Origin: Planctomycetota bacterium
Lineage (GTDB): Bacteria > Planctomycetota > UBA1135
Length of the DNA: 40,064 nucleotides
Assembly (NCBI GenBank): GCA_021776925.1
Contig: JAJFFB010000019.1
Span: forward strand, 1-40,064
Direction of reading: 5' to 3'
Shown here: one piece after another, positions 34,176-40,064 of the stretch
How positions within the stretch are numbered: the stretch's first letter is position 1
How the letters are laid out: each line of letters opens with the position of its first letter
The notes under the pieces: generated by a model
Told to the model about the DNA's origin: nothing
The model's database searches: none
What the model saw: the letters and a program-made list of their open reading frames with translations, nothing else
Translations under genes and position numbers: made by a program

Positions 34176-34436
34176 ATGGGACGCTACCGCATCGACCGTA
34201 GTGTGCGTGATGACGACTCCTACTTCTATTCGGACCGGACGGTCACTTTCGAGGTGGTCGACCAATCGACCGGGAAAGTCATCCACGTTTTCTCTGGCGG
34301 ATACATGAGGACCAGCCTTGGAGAGGAGACCAACGGCACCAAATCGGTGTTGCTCATGGACGGCGGCAGGGCTTTGCTCGTCACCGACTACGATGGCACT
34401 AGCAGACAAGTTTCCTTGCCGGAGTCCAAGGAGTGA
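34176..34436 (+). CDS. Small beta-rich hypothetical protein, paralogue A
   Basis: An 86-residue protein with no known domain. It is related to the next gene product: both contain DDSYFYS, a strand with FEVVDQSTGKVI or IEVQHRSNGRVI, then TNGTKSVLLMDGG or TNRGTEYVRFSEDG, and a closing YDGT followed by a QLP-like end. The pattern suggests a small all-beta domain with repeated beta-hairpins. The ATG follows CAGGAG (34160-34165) at a ten-base spacing. Its stop overlaps the start of paralogue B. Confidence 0.65.
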   Translation: MGRYRIDRSVRDDDSYFYSDRTVTFEVVDQSTGKVIHVFSGGYMRTSLGEETNGTKSVLLMDGGRALLVTDYDGTSRQVSLPESKE

Positions 34437-34699
34437 GCGACTCCCATCCCAAGTTCAAGATCGTCAGCACCATCACCAAAGAGGACGACTCCTATTTCTA
34501 TAGTGAGACGGGATACCGGATCGAAGTGCAGCACCGTAGTAACGGCCGGGTGATCATGACCTTCTGGGGCAATGAATACAATTTAAGAGGGACCGAGACC
34601 AACCGAGGCACCGAGTACGTGCGCTTTTCTGAAGACGGCACCAAAGTCATTACCACCGCCTACGACGGCACCAAGGAAGAACACCAGCTTCCCGGCTGA
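34433..34699 (+). CDS. Small beta-rich hypothetical protein, paralogue B
   Basis: An 88-residue paralogue of the preceding protein, sharing DDSYFYS, GRVIMTFWGNEY-type strands and AYDGTKEEHQLPG at the C-terminus. The start is a GTG at 34433 overlapping the stop of paralogue A (GTGA), a sign of coupled translation and of a tandem duplication. No signal peptide is present. The function is unknown. Because the pair is transcribed divergently from the giant repeat protein, an immunity or chaperone role could be imagined, but nothing in the sequence shows it. Confidence 0.65.
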   Translation: MSDSHPKFKIVSTITKEDDSYFYSETGYRIEVQHRSNGRVIMTFWGNEYNLRGTETNRGTEYVRFSEDGTKVITTAYDGTKEEHQLPG

Positions 34700-34740
34700 C
34701 CTCACGAAATCCCGCACCGACGCAACCACACCTGAAACAG

Positions 34741-35178
34741 ATGAACGCGAAAGAATTCGAAGCCCAGCACCCGTGGCCCCTCTTTGAAGAAGAGGACCAC
34801 AAACGCGATATCGCCTGGTGGAGAAGCCATTTCACCAGTAGTCAGGAGCGCATCGAAGCCGATGCTCTTGCGGCCATGTCCGATGAATTGGTCTATTGGG
34901 CAGCCTGGAAATTGCGCTCGCTCAAATCAGGTTCCTCCGGCGCCCGCGAACACAAGTCCTTCCTGCGATCGGTGGGCGGCGGCGGCTCGGACTGGTTCGA
35001 CGCCAAGGCCGACGACGAGACCAGCTTCATCTCGCTGCACATGTTCATCGAGTCCCTGGCCGAGATCGCCAAGGGAGAACTTGGCGCCTACCAAGAGGGA
35101 CACGATGAATTTGTCAACGCCCTACGCGCGCGTTACCAGGACCTGCGCAAGGAATTGGTGGACGAGCCCGAGGCCTAG
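34741..35178 (+). CDS. Hypothetical protein
   Basis: A 145-residue, mainly helical, acidic soluble protein. It begins MNAKEFEAQHPWPLFEEEDH and has a Trp-rich segment (DIAWWRSHF, ELVYWAAWKLR), a Gly-rich loop (VGGGGSDWFDA) and two C-terminal helices (LHMFIESLAEIAKGEL, FVNALRARYQDLRKEL). I recognise no family. It follows the two small paralogues after 41 bases and probably belongs to the same transcript. It ends convergently with the lipoprotein gene, overlapping it by four bases. Confidence 0.6.
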   Translation: MNAKEFEAQHPWPLFEEEDHKRDIAWWRSHFTSSQERIEADALAAMSDELVYWAAWKLRSLKSGSSGAREHKSFLRSVGGGGSDWFDAKADDETSFISLHMFIESLAEIAKGELGAYQEGHDEFVNALRARYQDLRKELVDEPEA

Positions 35179-37403
35179 TCACTGCCGAGCTGACCACCGA
35201 GCCCCGCGCTCCAGTGCAGGGTCATGCGCTCGGCGAAGGCCGCGGCCTGGTCACGCAAGGCGCGCATGGTGTCATTGGCGGCACAGAAAACCGCCGGCAC
35301 GATGAGCACGTTCTTGCGTCCCTCGCTTTCCAGCTTGGCCAGCACCGCGGCCAGGGCGCGCTCGCCGTCTGCAGTCGCCACGCGCACGCGCAGAAAACGA
35401 TTGCGGCGAGTCAGCGGATCGTCCTCTTCCAGCGCGAGGAAGGCCGCCCGGTCACTGTCGGAGACGTCGGCCGGCAAAACCAGCACCGTGGTGCCGCCGA
35501 AGGGGCCGGGGCAGGCCGGCAAGGCGTGGTCTTCAGCCAGGTCAGCCGCGTCGATCTGCAGGGCGATCTCGGTTGAGCGCGGGTCGCTAAAGCCAGGGGC
35601 CACCACCGCGACCACCGACGAAGCGGAGGTGCGCGCGATGGCCTGAGCACGCAGGCGCGCCCACTGACGCGCGCGGGGGGTGGCGGCGGGCAACACCAGA
35701 TGACGCCTTTGCGGATCTGCGGTGAAGGGCCGGACCGTCAGGCCCAGCGCCGAGCGCAGCACATTTTCCTGTTCAGGATCCGCCGACCACGGATCGCTCG
35801 GCATCAGGCGCAGATTGCTTTCGAGACCGATGCCCTGATAGGCGTCGATTTCATCCTGCCACCAACCCTGGTCCTCGCTGCGCGCGTAGACATACAGGCT
35901 TTTGCCTTCGGCCCAGCCCTGGGGGCGGAACTCCGCCAGCGGCAGCGGCAGGTCTTTGATCTTGAGGAAATGCCGCGGAGCGAAAGGCAGGCCGTCGACC
36001 TTGAGTTCGCCGCTGCGCAAGGCTGCGACCGCGACCACGGTGGCGCCGCTGCCTTCTCCGGCGAGGACCACGCGCGCGGGATCGACCGGGAAGTTGCGCA
36101 ACACATAACCCCACATCTTTTCCAGGCCGTCCTGCAGGAAGCCGACGTCGGCGGCAAAACTGTCGGGCCAATACCAGCCCCCCCCCAAGCTCTGGTCTTC
36201 CTGCAGCGCCAGATAGGGCGGCTCGACGGCGAGGATCGCGACTTCCCTGCCCAGTCGCAGCCGCCACAGATCGAGACCGTCCTGTGCGCTGAGGCCGCCG
36301 TCGCTCAACCACATCAACAGGGGCACGCGTTGGCCGGCGGCAAGGCCTTCGGGCAGGTGCAATTGGTACTTGAGTTGGCGCTGCACGTAGACCGAGTGTT
36401 TGCCTTCGTTGACGTCGGTGGCCAGCGCCTTGGCGAAAACCACGTAGTCGGCGAAGGGCGCACCATCCAGAGTGGCCAGCGTCGGATCAGATACAGGCAC
36501 GATCGCCACCGTCTTGACCTCGGTTTGCGGTCGGCGCAGCAACAGCTGGCGCACCGTGCCATCCCAGTACTCGCTGTGGAAACCACCATTGACGTGCACC
36601 ACCTGGTGGCCGGGATGGTCGCGCAAAGCGTCGGCACAGGCCTCGCCCATCGAATTGTCCCACAGCGACTGGGTCGCGGTCAGGCGCGGATCGTCGGGGT
36701 CGCTCGGTCCGCCCATCATGCCGAGGTGACCGCGCACCGCGTTGTCGACGCGGCGCCAATAAGCCGGCGCGTTGGGCAGCAATTGGGCCGGAGCCAGCCT
36801 CGCCTGCTCGCCTTCGAGCTGCTGCAGCACTTCCTCGCCTTCCATCGCCAGGCGGCGACGCAGGCTGAGCGGAAAGTTCGACGCCACCACCGGCGCCCCC
36901 GCCGCTTTGGCGCTTTCGATCATGGGACGATAGGCAGTGGCGTAGTTGCCCCAGACGCGCGCGCTGTGGATGAATTCGCTTTCGTCGATGCGGCCGTTCA
37001 GGTAGTCGTCGAGGCTTGCCTGCGCGTCACGTTCGAACATTTCCATCGCCAGCACCACCTTGCCGCGGCGGGCTTCGAGCATCGCCTCGTACACCGCGAG
37101 CTCGACGCGGTGGGTGGTTTCATCGATGTGGGTCTCGCCGAGAAACACGGCCTCGGCGGTGGCGAGTTCGCGCATCAGCTGCGACCAGGACAGCTCCTTG
37201 CCGTCGTGGCCGTCGCGCACCGAGACCGCGCGCTGCAGGGGCGGTGCCGCCCAGCCGGGCGCCGATCCTTCCCTGGCATGGGCAGGCCTGGCGGTGTCAC
37301 CATTCGTTTCGGTCGGTGCCTGACAACTCAGTACGGTCAGCGCAAGAATAAGAAGGAGCATGGACCCGCTGGAGAACCGTGCGGAAAGGGAGGGCGCATT
37401 CAT
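35175..37403 (-). CDS. Lipoprotein with ChaN-like (Tiki-type) domain fused to an alpha/beta hydrolase
   Basis: A 742-residue exported protein. The signal ends in a lipobox, LTVLSC with Cys27, so the product is probably a lipoprotein. Residues ~70-330 resemble ChaN-type haem-binding/Tiki-superfamily domains: AVFLGETHIDETTHRVEL, AMEMFERDAQASLDDYL, WGNYATAYRPMIESAKAAG, VHVNGGFHSEYWDGT. The second part resembles a PHB-depolymerase or esterase-like alpha/beta hydrolase: VPLLMWLSDGG, FPVDPARVVLAGEGSGATV with a GxGxG nucleophile-elbow-like turn. That elbow reads GEGSG, so Ser is the likely nucleophile. The combination is unusual. A nine-base C tract (plus strand, 36178-36186) lies inside. The gene diverges from the DsbA-like gene across 35 bases. 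Confidence 0.75.
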   Translation of the reverse strand: MNAPSLSARFSSGSMLLLILALTVLSCQAPTETNGDTARPAHAREGSAPGWAAPPLQRAVSVRDGHDGKELSWSQLMRELATAEAVFLGETHIDETTHRVELAVYEAMLEARRGKVVLAMEMFERDAQASLDDYLNGRIDESEFIHSARVWGNYATAYRPMIESAKAAGAPVVASNFPLSLRRRLAMEGEEVLQQLEGEQARLAPAQLLPNAPAYWRRVDNAVRGHLGMMGGPSDPDDPRLTATQSLWDNSMGEACADALRDHPGHQVVHVNGGFHSEYWDGTVRQLLLRRPQTEVKTVAIVPVSDPTLATLDGAPFADYVVFAKALATDVNEGKHSVYVQRQLKYQLHLPEGLAAGQRVPLLMWLSDGGLSAQDGLDLWRLRLGREVAILAVEPPYLALQEDQSLGGGWYWPDSFAADVGFLQDGLEKMWGYVLRNFPVDPARVVLAGEGSGATVVAVAALRSGELKVDGLPFAPRHFLKIKDLPLPLAEFRPQGWAEGKSLYVYARSEDQGWWQDEIDAYQGIGLESNLRLMPSDPWSADPEQENVLRSALGLTVRPFTADPQRRHLVLPAATPRARQWARLRAQAIARTSASSVVAVVAPGFSDPRSTEIALQIDAADLAEDHALPACPGPFGGTTVLVLPADVSDSDRAAFLALEEDDPLTRRNRFLRVRVATADGERALAAVLAKLESEGRKNVLIVPAVFCAANDTMRALRDQAAAFAERMTLHWSAGLGGQLGSD

Positions 37404-37438
37404 GGCCAGATTATGGCGGTGCGCCGCGGTGACCTACG

Positions 37439-38068
37439 ATGAACCTCGCCATGACTGAACGGCCGCTCCTGCTCTACGTCGCCGACCCGATGTGTTCGTG
37501 GTGCTGGGGCTTCGCGCCGGTGCTGGAATCTCTGCGTACTGCCTTCCCGGACCTGCCGCACCAACTGGTTCTCGGCGGCCTCGCGGCGGATTCCGACGCA
37601 CCGATGGAGCCGTCGATGAGCGCCTTCGTGCAGCATGCCTGGCGCGAGGTCCATGAGCGCACCGGCGCCGCCTTCAATTTCGACTTCTGGCAAGAGTGCC
37701 AGCCGCGGCGCTCGACCTGGCCCGCCTGCCGCGCGGTGATCCTGGCGCGCCGCCAGGAGCTGGGCGGCGCGATGTTCCGCGCCATCCAGGAGGCCTATTA
37801 CCTGCACGCACGCAACCCGTCGGACGACTCCACCCTCGCCGACCTCGCCGCCCAACTCGGCCTCGCCCGCGGCCCCTTCCTCGACCAGCTCCACGCCGCC
37901 GCCACCCAGCAGGAACTCGACACCGATTTCGAACTCCGCCGCCGACTCGGCGCCAACAGCTTCCCCAGCCTCGGCCTGCTGCAAAACGGCCAACCAAGCC
38001 TGCTGCACTCCGGCTGGTGCGACGCTGCCACTGCCCAGGCACTCGTCGCGGGCGCCTTGCGGGAATAG
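37439..38068 (+). CDS. DsbA-family (FrnE-like) thiol oxidoreductase
   Basis: A 209-residue protein with a thioredoxin-fold start, LLLYVADPMCSWCWGFAP, in which Cys19-x-x-Cys22 is the redox pair, followed by a DsbA-like helical insertion (AREVHERTGAAFNFDFW, RRQELGGAMFRAIQEAYYL) and a cis-Pro-like NSFPSLGLLQNG. There is no signal peptide, which fits cytoplasmic FrnE/DsbA-like proteins that act on small molecules or cytosolic thiols. The start may be the ATG at 37439 or the one at 37451. Confidence 0.88.
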   Translation: MNLAMTERPLLLYVADPMCSWCWGFAPVLESLRTAFPDLPHQLVLGGLAADSDAPMEPSMSAFVQHAWREVHERTGAAFNFDFWQECQPRRSTWPACRAVILARRQELGGAMFRAIQEAYYLHARNPSDDSTLADLAAQLGLARGPFLDQLHAAATQQELDTDFELRRRLGANSFPSLGLLQNGQPSLLHSGWCDAATAQALVAGALRE

Positions 38069-38092
38069 GAGGAATCCAAGCCCTGGCAGGCG

Positions 38093-38116
38093 GTGGACCA
38101 TGTGCTTTCGGTCCAC
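38093..38116 (+). other. Hairpin between the DsbA-like gene and the next gene
   Basis: GTGGACC and GGTCCAC form a perfect seven-base stem around a ten-base loop, 24 bases after the DsbA-like stop codon. No T run follows, so it is not a standard terminator; it may be a processing or weak termination signal. Confidence 0.3.
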
Positions 38117-38185
38117 GGCCTGCAATCCGTGCCCTTGGGAACGGCCGGTTGGCTTGAATCGTCCCGGACAATATCGTTGAGAACC

Positions 38186-39565
38186 ATGCCTGCACATTAC
38201 TCCCCGCTTGAGAGACGGCTGGCTCTTGACAAGCTCGATGCCTGGATCGGATCTTCCAGGCACCGCGATTTTCGCGACCAGGCCGTCGATGACTTTTTTG
38301 CTGCCATCGAGGGTCCCGTAAGCGAAGAGGACCTCGCCCACGGCCTGGAACATCAGAATCTGCAATCCCTGGTCAATGGCTGGTTGCGCTGCGATAGCGC
38401 CTTCGGCAGCGCACCTTGTGCGGCGCTCAGCTTGTTGGCCTCGAGCAAGGGTGCCAGGTTGCCCCTGGGCAGCCGACGTTTTCTGGAAATCCTCGGCCTG
38501 AGTGTGCTCGGAGTCTATGAAGTCCTGGAGGTCGACCGGGGTTCCTCGTGCCGACTGCGTTCTTTCCTGGGCAAGGACGAATATGTCGTTCGCGAGTGCC
38601 TCGGCACTCAAACCATGACGGAGGAACACATTATTGGGGCACGAGTCATCCCAGGTGGCGACGGCGGCCTGGTCTTCGAGGATCTGGTTGTGCTTCCCGG
38701 TGATCTGGCCGAGGCCGAAAAGCGGCTTGGCGAAATCCTTGCTCTAGTGGCCGAAGCGGGAGCCCAGCTCTCCCCAGAATTGGGGATTTACCCGGACCTG
38801 GATGAACTGGATGAAGCCTACGCCATCAACAAGACCTTGGCACCCCTCCTCGCCCATTGGTGGTTCGACGGTAATTTTGAAGACCAACAGGAGGAACTGG
38901 TTCCGGCCCTAGTCAACGGCGAGGTCTACGAACCCGGGCGGGCGGAATACCTACTTCTCCGTGACGCACCTCCCCTGGCTGCTCTGGCCTCGATCCCGGG
39001 CATGGAGGAAGGCGAGCCCGGCGTCTGGGATTTTATTGAAGAAACCGCAAGCGGTCGCCGCCTGCTCGGCTCCGCCGCCGTCAGCGGCCCCAGGATCTTC
39101 CGTCCAACCCTCATCCTGCACAGCAGTGGACGCCAGTCCATGGCCAAGCTGCGCAAAGCCGTGAAAGGTGTTTTCGGGGACTCCTGGACCCATTTGTGCA
39201 CTCGGTATGAGAAACCACGCATGCTCTCTGCCGAGGGTTCCCACTCCTTTGCCACACAAGAAGTCAAGGTGGACTTCGATGAACTCGGCATTGATCCCGA
39301 TGCCCCCGACGCGATGCAGAGAGTGGAGCATGCCCTGCGCCAACAATTCCTCGACCGCTGGCCGGACGAGGAAGTCCCTGCCCTCGACGGCCTGCAACCC
39401 CGCGAAGCCGCTTTGATCCCCGGCAAACGGGACCAGGTCATCCGCCTCCTTGACCAGTTTCAGGCCGACGACCAAGCCCGCGTCCAGCGAACCGGTGCCG
39501 CCCCACTCGACTTCGAAACCGTCCTGCGAACCCTGGGATTACCAAGCCCGAAGGCGACGAAATAG
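38186..39565 (+). CDS. Hypothetical protein with C-terminal PxLxGxxPREA-type motif
   Basis: About 459 residues from the ATG at 38186; the frame is open further left to 38093, but that stretch includes the hairpin and has no ribosome site. There is no signal peptide. The middle region looks alpha/beta (YEVLEVDRGSSCRLRSFLGKDEYVVRE). The C-terminal part has FLDRWPDEEVPALDGLQPREAALIPGKR, a motif I associate with proteins of the SEC-C/YecA type, although no zinc-binding cysteines follow here. Base composition is moderately GC-rich, similar to its left neighbours. No specific function can be given. Confidence 0.65.
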   Translation: MPAHYSPLERRLALDKLDAWIGSSRHRDFRDQAVDDFFAAIEGPVSEEDLAHGLEHQNLQSLVNGWLRCDSAFGSAPCAALSLLASSKGARLPLGSRRFLEILGLSVLGVYEVLEVDRGSSCRLRSFLGKDEYVVRECLGTQTMTEEHIIGARVIPGGDGGLVFEDLVVLPGDLAEAEKRLGEILALVAEAGAQLSPELGIYPDLDELDEAYAINKTLAPLLAHWWFDGNFEDQQEELVPALVNGEVYEPGRAEYLLLRDAPPLAALASIPGMEEGEPGVWDFIEETASGRRLLGSAAVSGPRIFRPTLILHSSGRQSMAKLRKAVKGVFGDSWTHLCTRYEKPRMLSAEGSHSFATQEVKVDFDELGIDPDAPDAMQRVEHALRQQFLDRWPDEEVPALDGLQPREAALIPGKRDQVIRLLDQFQADDQARVQRTGAAPLDFETVLRTLGLPSPKATK

Positions 39566-39743
39566 GGTCGGGGTAATGCGGTTGCGGCACCGACAAAAGC
39601 CAGTGCCGCAGAGCCTGCGGATCGAAGTCCTTGGTAAGAATGCCCGGTGAGAGGACGATAAGTGAAACTGATCAGAGTCCGGGATCCATTCCCACCTCGT
39701 TTCGCCCCGGCTCAACCGGCCAGTGGACTGTAACATCTGACGA
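39566..39743. other. Intergenic region at the edge of an IS630-type element
   Basis: No gene is seen. One end of the insertion sequence whose transposase begins at 39744 probably lies in the right part of this stretch, but its terminal inverted repeat cannot be confirmed because the other end is outside the window. Confidence 0.35.
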
Positions 39744-40064
39744 TTAGTGGATTTGATTTCGTCGAGACGGCTCATTGTAGGCCCACTTCACGGTTCTGGG
39801 ATCGTCGTTGTACTTGCGGATGTACTTCATGATCTGGCGCGTGAGGTCGCGAGTCGACTTGAATATGCCGCGGTAGATCAAATCTCGCTCGATCTTCCAA
39901 AACCATAGTTCGACTTGATTCAACCACGAGGAATAGGTCGGGATGAAATGCAGCGTGACCTTTGGGTTGTTGTCGAGGAATTCGCGGACATGTGGCGTCT
40001 TGTGGGCGGACAAGTTGTCCAAGATGACATGGATCTCACGCTTGCGCTTGTTGGTCGCGACGAG
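39744..40064 (-). CDS. IS630-family transposase, C-terminal part (runs off the right edge)
   Basis: The frame is open to the window edge and encodes the last ~106 residues of a DDE transposase. HVILDNLSAHKTPHVREFL contains the second catalytic Asp of the IS630/Tc1 fold. LHFIPTYSSWLNQVELWF carries the catalytic Glu. The final FKSTRDLTRQIMKYIRKYN is the family's C-terminal helix. The N-terminus and one end of the element are outside the window. It indicates a mobile element inserted beside the 459-residue gene. Confidence 0.88.
   Translation of the reverse strand, partial: LVATNKRKREIHVILDNLSAHKTPHVREFLDNNPKVTLHFIPTYSSWLNQVELWFWKIERDLIYRGIFKSTRDLTRQIMKYIRKYNDDPRTVKWAYNEPSRRNQIH

Noticed and set aside
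35700-37442. 580-codon plus-strand open frame opposite the ChaN-like lipoprotein gene
   Set aside because: The minus strand encodes recognisable ChaN-like motifs and a lipobox; the plus frame reads as low-complexity His/Gln/Arg-rich shadow.
1-40064. CRISPR arrays and ribosomal RNA genes
   Set aside because: No regularly spaced direct repeats of the CRISPR type and no conserved ribosomal RNA segments were seen.

Overview
The window looks like a GC-rich chromosome of a bacterium of the Planctomycetota or a related lineage. This is inferred from ECF sigma factors fused to membrane and extracytoplasmic domains, giant secreted proteins and an ECF/DGPF-protein cluster; no ribosomal RNA or other phylogenetic marker is present, so the assignment is weak. 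By eye, the first ~13.6 kb are clearly less GC-rich than ~13.7-39.6 kb, and an initiator tRNA gene (13616-13691, minus strand) sits on the boundary with its 3' end facing the less GC-rich side.

Region 1 (1-9.3 kb): three paralogous large genes (276-2495 minus; 2747-5683 plus; 5863-9024 plus). Each encodes an ECF sigma factor (sigma2-sigma4), then one transmembrane helix, then 500-830 residues of carboxypeptidase-regulatory-like beta-sandwich material expected outside the membrane. No separate anti-sigma gene accompanies them. A small repeat with a GGGTGTAAAAACTCGGCC-like end lies just downstream of each of the three stop codons; one copy (9106-9333) is bounded by 21-bp perfect inverted repeats like a MITE.

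Region 2 (9.3-13.6 kb): four minus-strand genes (YaaC-like, AbiU2-like HEPN, unknown, SHOCT-domain) spaced by integron attC-like sites. The R' and R'' boxes of at least two cassettes are complementary as expected of true cassettes; no integrase is in the window. Next come an IS110-family transposase remnant, a doubtful small gene and the tRNA.

Region 3 (13.8-16.1 kb): a DGPF/YCII protein, a secreted DUF1579-like protein and an ECF sigma factor with a helical C-terminal extension, the usual ECF42-type arrangement.

Region 4 (16.1-24.5 kb, minus): a tightly packed seven-gene unit, pssA - folK - panC - ispE - DUF2520 protein - aroD/aroE/aroK trifunctional fusion - secreted HEAT-like protein. It joins lipid, folate, pantothenate, isoprenoid and shikimate steps.

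Region 5 (24.5-40 kb): a secreted M28/PDZ peptidase, a terminator, a pterin dehydratase, a 2361-residue exported protein with at least six ~90-residue helical repeats that is coupled to a small four-helix membrane protein, two tandem paralogous small proteins with an unknown neighbour, a ChaN-like/hydrolase fusion lipoprotein, a DsbA-like protein, an unknown 459-residue protein, and an IS630-type transposase running off the right edge.

The strongest candidates for something undescribed are the trio of membrane-tethered sigma factors with their repeats, the giant repeat protein, the AroDEK fusion and the orphan integron-like cassette array.
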